The notes beneath the pieces were generated by a model, which had not been told where the DNA came from, made no database searches, and worked only from the letters and a program-made list of their open reading frames with translations. The translations under genes were made by a program, and so were the position numbers. Positions 49,838 through 57,807 of a stretch of 64,000 bases of DNA are shown here, piece by piece; the stretch's first letter is position 1, and each line of letters opens with the position of its first letter. The stretch comes from CAWALV01 sp963782965 (GTDB lineage: Bacteria; Actinomycetota; Actinomycetes; Acidothermales; Acidothermaceae): the NCBI GenBank assembly GCA_963782965.1, contig CAWALV010000002.1, forward strand, positions 868,001 through 932,000, in the 5' to 3' direction.

Positions 49838-50479
49838 GTGCTGCTCGCGCTCGACACCGCGACACCCGCGGTCACCGTGGGGTTGCACGACGGCAACCGC
49901 GTAGTCGCCGAACACACCGCGATCGATCCCCGCCGCCACGGGGAGCTGCTCGGCCCCGGGATCGCCCGGGTTCTCACCCGAGCGGGGATTTCCGTCGCCC
50001 ACCTCACCCGGGTGGCGGTCGGCGTCGGCCCGGGGCCCTTCACCGGGCTGCGGGTCGGTCTGATGACGGCGCGAGCGCTCGGCGACGCTCTCGGCGTCCC
50101 CGTCGTCGGTGTGTGCACGCTGGATGTGCTGGCCGCGGCCGTCGTAAGCGACGAGCCGTTTCTCGTCGCGACCGACGCGCGGCGCCGCGAGGTCTACTGG
50201 GCGACGTACGAGGTGTCCGACGGCGTCCCGCGCCGCATCGACGGACCGCACGTCGACCTGCCCGCCGTGCTGGGGTGGGAGGGCCCGGCCTTCGGAGCCG
50301 GCGCGTTGATGTATCCCGACGCCTTCCCGTTCGCGCGCGACCCGCAGTACCCGAGCGCCGGCGTGCTCGCCGAGCTGGTTGCGGCCGATCGGGTGGTCGT
50401 CGGGCCGCCCGACCCGCTGTATTTGCGGCGCCCGGACGCCGTCGAACCCGGCCCGCGCAAGGCTGCGACGCCGACATGA
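49838..50479 (+). CDS. tsaB: tRNA threonylcarbamoyladenosine biosynthesis protein TsaB
   Basis: A 213-residue, probably non-catalytic ASKHA-fold partner of TsaD. It starts LLALDTATPAVTVGLHDG and has VGVGPGPFTGLRVGLMTARAL and VATDARRREVYWATYE, the usual landmarks. GTG 49838. Its stop overlaps the rimI ATG by 4 nt. Confidence 0.94.
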   Translation: MLLALDTATPAVTVGLHDGNRVVAEHTAIDPRRHGELLGPGIARVLTRAGISVAHLTRVAVGVGPGPFTGLRVGLMTARALGDALGVPVVGVCTLDVLAAAVVSDEPFLVATDARRREVYWATYEVSDGVPRRIDGPHVDLPAVLGWEGPAFGAGALMYPDAFPFARDPQYPSAGVLAELVAADRVVVGPPDPLYLRRPDAVEPGPRKAATPT

Positions 50480-50970
50480 GTTCCGGCCCGACGCAGGTGT
50501 CGTTGCGCCCGCTGCGGTGGTGGGACATCGACCCCGTCATGGAGATCGAGCGCAGCCTGTTCGGCAACGAATCATGGAGTGCTGCGATGTTCTGGTCGGA
50601 GCTATCCGAACACGACACGAGGCACTACCTCGTCGCGGTGCACGCCGACGAGGTCGTGGGGTACGCGGGGCTGTGCGCTTACCCGGGTGAGTCGTTCGTG
50701 CAGACGATTGCGGTGCGACCCGACATGCAGGGGAACGGCGTGGGCAGCGCACTCCTCGTGGCGCTGATCGATGAGGCGAAGCGGCGCAACATGCCGACGC
50801 TCGGCTTGGAGGTGCGCGCCGACAACCGGGTCGCACAAGGCATGTACGAGCACTTCGGCTTCGAACGAATTGGCATTCGTAAGGGTTACTACCAGCCGAG
50901 CGACACCGATGCCGTTTTGATGTTGCTGAACTTGCTCAAGCACGCGAAGACGGAGGCGCGCGGTGGCTGA
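50476..50970 (+). CDS. rimI: Ribosomal protein S18 alanine N-acetyltransferase (RimI family)
   Basis: A 164-residue GNAT enzyme. The acetyl-CoA loop reads VRPDMQGNGVGSALL; LEVRADNRVAQGMYEHFGFERIGIRKGYY is the typical end of the fold. In this operon position it is RimI, thought to acetylate the N-terminus of S18 and possibly other proteins. It overlaps tsaD by 8 nt. Confidence 0.92.
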   Translation: MSSGPTQVSLRPLRWWDIDPVMEIERSLFGNESWSAAMFWSELSEHDTRHYLVAVHADEVVGYAGLCAYPGESFVQTIAVRPDMQGNGVGSALLVALIDEAKRRNMPTLGLEVRADNRVAQGMYEHFGFERIGIRKGYYQPSDTDAVLMLLNLLKHAKTEARGG

Positions 50971-51994
50971 CGAACCGCTGGTGCTCGGGATCGAGACCTC
51001 CTGCGACGAGACCGGTGTCGGGATCGTGCGCGGGAACACTCTGCTCGCCAACGAAATCGCGTCGAGTGTCGAGGAGCACGCACGCTTCGGCGGAGTCGTT
51101 CCCGAAGTCGCCAGCCGTGCGCACCTCGAGGCCATGGTGCCGGCCATGCGTCGCGCGTTTCGCGCCTCGGGCATCTCGCCGAGCGACGTCGATGCCATCG
51201 CGGTCACCGCTGGGCCAGGTCTCGCAGGCGCGTTGCTCGTCGGAGTCGCCGCCGCGAAGGCGTACGCGATCGCCCTCGGCAAACCCCTGTACGGCGTCAA
51301 CCACCTGGCGGCGCATGTGGCGGTCGACGCGCTCGAACACGGGCCGCTGCCGCAGCCGTGCATCGCGCTGCTCGTCTCGGGCGGCCACTCCTCACTGCTT
51401 CTCGTCGACGACGTGACCGGCGCCGTGACCCCGCTCGGTGCCACGGTCGACGACGCGGCGGGTGAGGCGTTCGACAAGGTGGCCCGGGTGCTCGGCCTGC
51501 CGTTCCCGGGCGGCCCGCACATCGACCGAGTGGGGAAGGGCGGAGACGCTGCCTTCGCCACGTTCCCGCGCGGCAAGGCGGACGACGGCACCCTCGACTT
51601 CTCCTTCTCCGGACTGAAGACCGCCGTGGCTCGCTGGGTCGAAGCGCGCGAGCGCGCGGGCGCGCCGGTGCCGGTCGCCGATGTGGCGGCGTCTTTCCAG
51701 GAAGCAGTCGTCGACGTCCTGACGGCGAAGGCGGTCGCCGCCTGCCGGGCGCACGGCGTCGAGCACCTGCTCATCGGCGGTGGAGTCGCGGCGAACTCGC
51801 GCCTGCGCGCAGTGGCGCAGGAACGCTGTGACGCCGCCGGTCTTCGGCTTCGGGTTCCCCGGCCCGGCTTGTGCACCGACAATGGCGCCATGGTGGCCGC
51901 GTTGGGTGCCCGCCTCGTCGAGGCAGGCGTCGCGGCGTCCCACCTGGACCTGCCGGCCGATTCGTCGTTGCCCGTCACGGAGGTGCTGGTGTGA
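50963..51994 (+). CDS. tsaD: tRNA N6-adenosine threonylcarbamoyltransferase TsaD
   Basis: A 343-residue catalytic subunit that transfers threonylcarbamoyl to A37. IETSCDETGVGIVRG opens the ASKHA fold, NHLAAHVAVDAL contains the metal-binding His pair, and LLVSGGHSSLLLVDD and GEAFDKVARVLGLPFPGGP follow. GTG 50963 lies inside the rimI end. The stop overlaps the next GTG (GTGA). Confidence 0.96.
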   Translation: MADEPLVLGIETSCDETGVGIVRGNTLLANEIASSVEEHARFGGVVPEVASRAHLEAMVPAMRRAFRASGISPSDVDAIAVTAGPGLAGALLVGVAAAKAYAIALGKPLYGVNHLAAHVAVDALEHGPLPQPCIALLVSGGHSSLLLVDDVTGAVTPLGATVDDAAGEAFDKVARVLGLPFPGGPHIDRVGKGGDAAFATFPRGKADDGTLDFSFSGLKTAVARWVEARERAGAPVPVADVAASFQEAVVDVLTAKAVAACRAHGVEHLLIGGGVAANSRLRAVAQERCDAAGLRLRVPRPGLCTDNGAMVAALGARLVEAGVAASHLDLPADSSLPVTEVLV

Positions 51995-52269
51995 TCGCAC
52001 GAATGTGGGAGAGCCGCGTCAACCCCGGTCAGCTCGACGAGTTCTGCCGGTGGGTGCGGGAGGTGGCGTGGCCGCAGTACAGCAGCTCGGCCGGTTTCGC
52101 CGGCGGCGAGATGTACCGCTCCGACGAGGAGAACCGTGCGGTCATCGTCACCCGATGGACCGACGGCGACGCTTTGGCCGCGGGCAACAGCTGGTTCGAT
52201 CTCGGGGTGGAGCGTTTCTGCGCCGAGCAGGCGAGCGCCTGGCAGTTCGTGCCTGAGCTGCTCGACTGA
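51991..52269 (+). CDS. Small antibiotic-biosynthesis-monooxygenase-like (ABM) protein
   Basis: A 92-residue ferredoxin-like-fold protein. IARMWESRVNPGQLDEFCRWV at the start and AVIVTRWTDGDALAAGNSWFD resemble the ABM family, which includes small oxidases and haem-degrading enzymes as well as many of unknown role. Coupled to tsaD by a 4-nt overlap, so it is the last gene of the alr-tsaD set. Activity is not predictable. Confidence 0.7.
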   Translation: MIARMWESRVNPGQLDEFCRWVREVAWPQYSSSAGFAGGEMYRSDEENRAVIVTRWTDGDALAAGNSWFDLGVERFCAEQASAWQFVPELLD

Positions 52270-52321
52270 CACGGCATTCCCTCAGCGTGTAGGAATTTCG
52301 TCACCTATCCCGGAAATTCCT

Positions 52322-53563
52322 TCATGCTGACCCGGCTGACCCGGCTGAGCCGCTGCAGCGGTCGGCGAGGAGCACCTCGTGCCGCCCGGCGACCAGGGCG
52401 AGGACGACGACCTGGTGCCGGGTGCCCGTCAGCCGCAAGTCGCGCCGCAACCGCTCGACGTCCACTGCCGACCCGCGCTTCATGATGGTGACCGATCCGA
52501 CCTCACGCTCGCGCAGCAGATGTCGCAGCCGCTTCAGCGAGAACGGCATCGCCGCGACGACCTCGAATGCGGTGGCGAAAGGTGTCGCGACCAACCGGTC
52601 GCTGGTGACGTACGCCGTCGTGGGGTCCAGCAAAGCGCCGTCGGTGAGCTCGACCACGCTCGTGACGAGATGGGCGCGGACGACGGCGGGGTCGGGGTCG
52701 TAGAGGTAGCGCCGGGGCCCTGACACATCGGCGGCGACGTCGCGCTCGTCGGTGAGCGTCACACCCGCAGGCAGCACGGTTGCTCGTCGAGCGACCTCAG
52801 GGGTGGCAAGCGACCTCGACCACAGCACTGCCTCCTTCAGCTCGCCCTGCCAGGAGACCCATTCGGCCTCGACGCCAAGGGGAACCACCTCGTGCGGGAT
52901 CCCGGGCGCGACCTTGACCGCGCTCGGCAACCGGTCCAGCGTCGCTGCCACGAAAGGCCAAGGCGGCGAATACGCCCGGACGTCGAACGTCCGGCGGCCG
53001 CCGCGTCGCCGGGACGGATCGAGGAACGCGGCGTCGCACCCGCTCGGTAGGTCGAGTGTTTCGACGTCGCGACACTCGACCCTCGCCTCGATGTCGAGGG
53101 CGCGGAGGTTGGCCGCCGCGACCGCCGCCGTGAGCGGGTCGACGTCGTATCCGGTCACCAGACAGCCGCCCGCCGCCAGGGCGGCCAGGTCGCTGGCGAT
53201 ACCGCAGCAGAGGTCGGCCACCGCGGCGGGCCGGCCAAGGGCCGCGCCGAGCGCGGTGAAGCGTTCGGCTCGGTGCGCGGCCACGGCCGGGTGGGTCGCC
53301 TGCTCCAGGCCGTCCGCGGTGAACCAGAGCCGCTCGGCAACCGGGCCGAACTTGGCCCGCGCTCGCCGTCGCAGCGAAGCCTGCGTCATCGCCGCGGCGG
53401 CGACCGCGGCGGGCAGCTCGGGGAACCGGGTGCGCAGCTCGCTGGCGACGGCGACCAGGTCGCGGCCGGAATCGAGTTGGCCGAGCGCGTGGACGACGGC
53501 GGCCGGGCCGGGCGCGACGAGCACCGCCCGGAAAGCGTCGAGGTCCACGCCCGATGATCCCAC
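52322..53563 (-). CDS. Class I SAM-dependent methyltransferase, THUMP-like
   Basis: A 413-residue protein. The SAM-binding core shows VADLCCGIASDLAALAAGG and VTGYDVDPLTAAVAAANL; FLDPSRRRGGRRTFD resembles the active-site region of RNA or N-methyltransferases. The C-terminal part (from about 330) is the THUMP-like segment of the actinobacterial family. The target is unknown, perhaps RNA. The end is Ser/Gly/Ala-rich. It is divergent from groES, with a 286-bp shared upstream region. Confidence 0.8.
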   Translation of the reverse strand: MGSSGVDLDAFRAVLVAPGPAAVVHALGQLDSGRDLVAVASELRTRFPELPAAVAAAAMTQASLRRRARAKFGPVAERLWFTADGLEQATHPAVAAHRAERFTALGAALGRPAAVADLCCGIASDLAALAAGGCLVTGYDVDPLTAAVAAANLRALDIEARVECRDVETLDLPSGCDAAFLDPSRRRGGRRTFDVRAYSPPWPFVAATLDRLPSAVKVAPGIPHEVVPLGVEAEWVSWQGELKEAVLWSRSLATPEVARRATVLPAGVTLTDERDVAADVSGPRRYLYDPDPAVVRAHLVTSVVELTDGALLDPTTAYVTSDRLVATPFATAFEVVAAMPFSLKRLRHLLREREVGSVTIMKRGSAVDVERLRRDLRLTGTRHQVVVLALVAGRHEVLLADRCSGSAGSAGSA

Positions 53564-53579
53564 CGCCTGATCCCACGGT

Positions 53580-53606
53580 CTGGCACTCGGGTTGACGGAG
53601 TGCTAA
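53580..53606 (+). promoter_or_regulatory. CIRCE operator (HrcA site) for groES-groEL
   Basis: CTGGCACTC (53580-53588), nine bases, GAGTGCTAA (53598-53606): the CIRCE inverted repeat with the consensus 9-bp spacing. The -35 box of the promoter lies in the spacer, so HrcA binding would block polymerase. A second, degenerate copy, TTGGCACTC at 53631 with GAGTCTGCC after 7 bp, follows the start site. Confidence 0.85.
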
Positions 53607-53620
53607 AGGCGGCATACGCT
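53592..53620 (+). promoter_or_regulatory. groES promoter
   Basis: TTGACG (53592-53597) and TACGCT (53615-53620) with a 17-bp spacer; predicted start near 53627. The leader to groES is about 220 nt. Confidence 0.75.
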
Positions 53621-53764
53621 GCACCTGGAGTTGGCACTCGCTAGTCGAGTCTGCCAGCTTGCCAGCCCATGGTGGCTCGTGCAGCGCCGGCCTGATCCCC
53701 GCGACGGCAGGCCACGCAGCCGAGTTGCCCGAAGTAGCCCTGATCGACCGCTCAGACCGACACG

Positions 53765-53837
53765 AGACACACCACCGCCAGACACACCACTGCCAGACAC
53801 ACCACTGCCAGACACACCGACACCAGACACAAGGAGG
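53765..53837 (+). repeat. 15-bp tandem repeats in the groES leader
   Basis: Four 15-bp units of the type AGACACACCACTGCC run at 53765-53824, then a partial fifth merges into the AAGGAGGGGG ribosome binding site. The second and third are identical, the fourth is divergent. The units are C/A-rich and unstructured. They are open in the groES frame, but the A-ending codons (ACA, CCA) differ from the GC-ending codons of real genes here, so they are not taken as coding. Confidence 0.8.
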
Positions 53838-53849
53838 GGGAGTCACACC

Positions 53850-54161
53850 GTGACGACCGCCACCGGCACCCGGGTTGCCATCCGCCCGCTCGAGGACCGC
53901 ATCGTCGTTCAGGCCGTTGAGGCCGAGACCACCACGGCGTCCGGCCTGGTCATCCCCGACACCGCCAAGGAGAAGCCGCAGGAGGGCATCGTGCTCGCCG
54001 TCGGCCCCGGCCGGTTCGAGGACGGCCAGCGCGTACCGCTCGACGTCAAGGAGGGCGACCGCGTCCTCTACAGCAAGTACGGCGGCACCGAGGTGAAGTA
54101 CAACGGCGAGGAGTACCTCGTCCTCTCGGCGCGCGACGTGCTCGCCGTCATCGACAAGTAA
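53850..54161 (+). CDS. groES: Co-chaperonin GroES
   Basis: A 103-residue subunit of the seven-membered lid of the GroEL cage. RVAIRPLEDRIVVQAVEAETTTASGLVIP contains the start of the mobile loop; KEGDRVLYSKYGGTEVKYNGEEYLVLSARDVLAVI ends the fold. GTG 53850 lies about 9 bp after AAGGAGGGGG. The frame is open upstream to 53631, but the family N-terminus begins here. Confidence 0.97.
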   Translation: MTTATGTRVAIRPLEDRIVVQAVEAETTTASGLVIPDTAKEKPQEGIVLAVGPGRFEDGQRVPLDVKEGDRVLYSKYGGTEVKYNGEEYLVLSARDVLAVIDK

Positions 54162-54175
54162 GACTCACGCAGGCC

Positions 54176-54211
54176 GCGCAACCGCCCCGGTGCCTTCGGC
54201 GCCGGGGCGGT
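54176..54211 (+). promoter_or_regulatory. Stable hairpin between groES and groEL
   Basis: ACCGCCCCGGTGCC (54181-54194) pairs with GGCGCCGGGGCGGT (54198-54211), with one G-T pair. The stem may extend outward by GCGC on each side. It could be a partial terminator, a processing site or a stability element that lets groES exceed groEL; none is proven. No T-tract. Confidence 0.6.
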
Positions 54212-54293
54212 GCGCGCTGACCGGTCGTGCGCACCGACAACCGGTGCGTTTCGCCGAAGGTCCACACGCAGACCCGAAAGGACGCGACGCCAG

Positions 54294-55940
54294 ATGCCCA
54301 AGATGTTGCACTACGACGAGGACGCCCGTGGGGCTTTGCAGCGCGGTGTCGACGCGCTCGCCGACGTCGTCAAGGTGACGCTCGGCCCCAAGGGTCGCAA
54401 CGTCGTCATCGCCAAGTCGTTCGGCGTGCCGACCATCACGAACGACGGTGTGACGATCGCCCGCGAGATCGAACTCGAAGACCGCAACGAGAACTTGGGT
54501 GCGCAGCTCGCCAAGGAGGTCGCCACCAAGACCAACGACGTCGCCGGTGACGGCACGACCACGGCAACGGTGCTGGCTCAGGCGATGGTTCGGGAGGGTC
54601 TGCGCAACGTCACCGCCGGTGCGAACCCGCTGGCGCTCAAGCTGGGCATGGAGGCGGCCGTGACGGCGGTCTCTGCGCGTCTGCGCGACGCCGCCCGCGA
54701 GGTCGCGACTGCTGACGACATGGCCAGCGTCGCCACGATCTCCGCGCAGGATGCTTCCGTCGGTACGCTGATCGCCGAAGCCTTCGACAAGGTCGGCAAG
54801 GACGGCGTCATCACCGTCGAAGAGTCGAACACGATGGGCTTGGAGCTCGAGTTCACCGAGGGCATGCAGTTCGACAAGGGTTACATCTCGCCCTACTTCG
54901 TCACCGATGCCGAGCGCATGGAGGCCGTTCTCGACGGCGCTGCCGTGCTGCTCCACGAGGGCAAGATCAGCGCCATCAACGATCTGCTGCCGGTGCTCGA
55001 GAAGACCGTGCAGGCAGGCAAGCCGCTGCTGATCATCGCCGAGGACGTCGACGGCGAGGCGCTGCAGACGCTGGTCGTCAACAAGATTCGCGGCGCGTTC
55101 AACTCGGTCGCCGTCAAGGCGCCGGGCTTCGGCGACCGCCGCAAGGCGATGCTCGAAGACATCGCCATCCTGACCGGTGCCCAACTGGTCTCCGCCGACG
55201 TCGGCCTCAAGCTCAGCGAGGTGGGCGTGGAGGTCTTGGGCAGCGCCCGGCGGGTCGTCGTCACCAAGGACGACACCACGATCGTCGACGGCGGCGGGTC
55301 GGCCGAGGCGGTCGAAGATCGGGTTCGCCAGATCAAGGCCCAGGTCGAGCAGACCGACTCCGACTGGGACAAGGAGAAGCTCCAGGAGCGGCTGGCCAAG
55401 CTCGCCGGCGGTGTGGCCGTGATCGGGGTCGGTGCAGCGACCGAAGTGGAACTGAAGGAGAAGAAGCACCGGCTCGAGGACGCGATTTCGGCGACCCGCG
55501 CGGCGATCGAGGAGGGCATCGTGGCCGGCGGTGGTTCGGCGCTGGTGCATGCGGCCGACGCCGTCGACGGGCTCGACCTCTCCGGTGACGAGGCGCTCGG
55601 TGCAACGATCGTCCGCAAGGCCTGCGTCGAACCGCTGCGCTGGATCGCCGAGAACGCCGGCCTCGAAGGCTACGTCGTGGTCAACCGGGTCGCCGGCTTG
55701 CCGGCGGGGCACGGTCTGAACGCCGCTACCGGCAGCTACGGCGACCTCATCGCCCAGGGTGTCATCGACCCCGTGAAGGTCACCCGGTCGGCACTCGCCA
55801 ACGCCGCTTCCATCGCGGGTTTGCTCCTCACGACGGAGACCCTCGTGGTCGAGATACCCGAGGACTCGTCGTCGAACGGCCGTGCCAACGGCGGCCACGG
55901 CCACTCGCATGGTCCCGGTGGGCACGCGCACAGTCACTGA
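54294..55940 (+). CDS. groEL: Chaperonin GroEL (GroEL1 type, His-rich C-terminus)
   Basis: A 548-residue chaperonin. VKVTLGPKGRNVVIAKSFG and DVAGDGTTTATVLAQAMV hold the nucleotide-binding residues; the apical and intermediate domains are complete (GFGDRRKAMLEDIAILTGAQ). The C-terminus GGHGHSHGPGGHAHSH is His-rich in place of the usual Gly-Met tail, as in mycobacterial and other actinobacterial GroEL1 encoded with groES. A second, housekeeping GroEL gene elsewhere is expected. ATG 54294 gives MPKMLHYDEDARGAL. Confidence 0.96.
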   Translation: MPKMLHYDEDARGALQRGVDALADVVKVTLGPKGRNVVIAKSFGVPTITNDGVTIAREIELEDRNENLGAQLAKEVATKTNDVAGDGTTTATVLAQAMVREGLRNVTAGANPLALKLGMEAAVTAVSARLRDAAREVATADDMASVATISAQDASVGTLIAEAFDKVGKDGVITVEESNTMGLELEFTEGMQFDKGYISPYFVTDAERMEAVLDGAAVLLHEGKISAINDLLPVLEKTVQAGKPLLIIAEDVDGEALQTLVVNKIRGAFNSVAVKAPGFGDRRKAMLEDIAILTGAQLVSADVGLKLSEVGVEVLGSARRVVVTKDDTTIVDGGGSAEAVEDRVRQIKAQVEQTDSDWDKEKLQERLAKLAGGVAVIGVGAATEVELKEKKHRLEDAISATRAAIEEGIVAGGGSALVHAADAVDGLDLSGDEALGATIVRKACVEPLRWIAENAGLEGYVVVNRVAGLPAGHGLNAATGSYGDLIAQGVIDPVKVTRSALANAASIAGLLLTTETLVVEIPEDSSSNGRANGGHGHSHGPGGHAHSH

Positions 55941-56105
55941 CGCTGACGCCTGAGCGCGCGGGCAGCGCCCTCCGTGTGGTTCGCCCCACGGATGTGCTCA
56001 GGCTCGGCGGGATCCGCGCCGACACAGATCCAGGCGGGGCACGCCCTTGGCGTGCGCCCGCGTGGATTGTGAGCCCACCTGGCCTACCGAGGGGGTGCGT
56101 CGGAC

Positions 56106-57083
56106 TTGGAGAGTGGCACCGCCGTGCCGGTCGGCCATGCGCCGCAGCCCCAGTCCGATCCGCTGCCCGGCCTGCTCGCGAAAGGCGAACGGGCTACTTT
56201 CCACGGCCCGCCCGGAACCGCGATCCTGCCGCTCGAGGAAGCCGTCGAGCTGGCGAGCGCCAACGGGCGGACGGCGGAGGCGACGGCGGCAACCTGGTTG
56301 CTCGGCGTCGCGCAGGCGGCCCGCGGCAAGTTCGGCACGGCGCTGACCCTGCTCGGCACGGTGATGGGGCCGCTGCGCGCGGCCGTCGCCGGGGAGACCA
56401 CCGCCCCTGAGCTGCGCTTGTTCGGTGCGCTCGGTGCGGCCACCGTGGCGAGCGTCCATCGCCAACTGGGCCGGCACGGGGTGGCGTGGGAGTTCGACGC
56501 CCTCGGCCTGACCGCGGCTGACGCGTTGCCCGGCCTCGACGAAGCGGTCTTCGACTGCCGCCTCGGCCTCGCCTCGGACGCCGTCGGCCTCGGCGAGCTC
56601 GACATCGCCAGAACCGAACTCGCCGCTGCTTCAGCGCTCGTCGAGGCACACGCCGACTGGTGGCGCCAACGGGTGCGGCTGGACTGGGTGCGTGCCGAAG
56701 TGGCGCTCCTCCAAGAGGATCCGGCCAGTGCGGAAGAAGCGGCGTCGGAGGCGATCGACCGGGCCGAGCAGGCGCACGCGCCCCGGCACGTGGCGAAGGG
56801 CCTGCTCTTCCTGGGGGTCGCGCAGGCGCAGTCCGGCTCGGCAGAGGCGATGACGACGTTGAAGCGCGCCGCCATGCTCGCCGAGCAGCTCGGCACGACG
56901 CCGTTGATCTGGACGCCGCGCGCGCTGATCGGGGCCATGTTGATGGACGCCGACGCGACGGCGAGCGCACGCAACCTGCAGGCGGCACGGTCCGCCGTCC
57001 TCACGATTGCCGGTGACCTACCGGATGGGGTCCGCGAGGAGTGGTTGGCGCGGCCCGATATCGACGCGCTCCTGTCGATGTGA
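56106..57083 (+). CDS. Hypothetical protein, TPR-like helical repeats
   Basis: A 325-residue soluble protein I do not recognise. It is rich in Ala and Leu with helix-pair pattern: LEEAVELASANGRTAEATAATW, LDIARTELAAASALVEAHADWW and PASAEEAASEAIDRAEQAH resemble tetratricopeptide units. No catalytic motif, signal peptide or membrane helix is evident. The start is taken as TTG 56106 after GAGGGGG. It lies between groEL and a BldM-like regulator, with 115 bp to the latter's chosen start. A scaffold or sensing role is conceivable but unproven. Confidence 0.65.
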   Translation: MESGTAVPVGHAPQPQSDPLPGLLAKGERATFHGPPGTAILPLEEAVELASANGRTAEATAATWLLGVAQAARGKFGTALTLLGTVMGPLRAAVAGETTAPELRLFGALGAATVASVHRQLGRHGVAWEFDALGLTAADALPGLDEAVFDCRLGLASDAVGLGELDIARTELAAASALVEAHADWWRQRVRLDWVRAEVALLQEDPASAEEAASEAIDRAEQAHAPRHVAKGLLFLGVAQAQSGSAEAMTTLKRAAMLAEQLGTTPLIWTPRALIGAMLMDADATASARNLQAARSAVLTIAGDLPDGVREEWLARPDIDALLSM

Positions 57084-57198
57084 GCGTGGCGAATCGTTTC
57101 CTTCGCTCATGGTTGCTGCCCGCGGTGCCGATGACTTTCTCGAACGGGCCCGAAGAGGTACCCGCACGACAACGATCTTGGAGACGGGCGGAACACTG

Positions 57199-57807
57199 GT
57201 GACGACTGTCCTCATCTGCGACGACCATCGTCGCTTCCGCGACCAGCTTCGTCGTTTCGTCGCGGCGGTGCCGGGTGTCGACCGGGTCACGACGGCTGAC
57301 ACAAGTGCCGAAACCTTCGTGCGCTACGCCGCCGAGCACCCGGGCTTGGTCTTGATCGACATCGAGATGCCGGCGCTGGGCGGGCCCGAGACGGCGCGTC
57401 GCCTGGTCGCGGCGCACCCGGGCGCCAACGTCGTGATGCTCGCCGGCAACGCCGACCACGACAACCTGGCCAAGGCGCTGGCCGGAGGCGCCCGCGGTTA
57501 CCTCACGAAGGACGTCGCCACGGAGGAACTGTGCGCCGCTCTCGCGCACGTCATCGTGGACGCCGCACTCCCGCACGGCAACGGTTACGCCGAGCCGCAC
57601 GTCGCCATCGACCCGCCGCTGACCGAACGTGAGCGGCAGGTGCTCGACGGCATGAGCCGGGGCAAGACGAACAACGAGATCGGCCGGGAGCTGTTCCTCT
57701 CGGAGGACACCGTGAAGACCCACGCTCGCCGACTCTTTCGCAAGCTCGGCGTGAACGACCGCGCCCAAGCGGTCGCGCTCGGTATGCGTGCCGGACTCGT
57801 GCGCTAA
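57199..57807 (+). CDS. bldM: BldM-like response regulator (receiver plus LuxR-type HTH)
   Basis: A 202-residue regulator. The receiver domain has VLICDDHRRFRDQL, LVLIDIEMPALGGPE with the phospho-acceptor-like Asp, and GARGYLTKDVATEEL. The HTH LTERERQVLDGMSRGKTNNEIGRELFLS ends with EDTVKTHARRLFRKLG and strongly recalls Streptomyces BldM, a developmental regulator paired with WhiB proteins. In BldM the phosphorylation pocket is atypical, so activation may not need phosphate. GTG 57199 gives the family length; an in-frame ATG at 57109 would add 30 residues. Its TAA overlaps the stop of the convergent gene. Confidence 0.8.
   Translation: MTTVLICDDHRRFRDQLRRFVAAVPGVDRVTTADTSAETFVRYAAEHPGLVLIDIEMPALGGPETARRLVAAHPGANVVMLAGNADHDNLAKALAGGARGYLTKDVATEELCAALAHVIVDAALPHGNGYAEPHVAIDPPLTERERQVLDGMSRGKTNNEIGRELFLSEDTVKTHARRLFRKLGVNDRAQAVALGMRAGLVR

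Noticed and set aside
53631..53849. In-frame upstream extension of GroES
   Set aside because: The repeat codons end in A, unlike genes here, the ribosome binding site is at 53831-53840, and GroES proteins begin at the chosen GTG.
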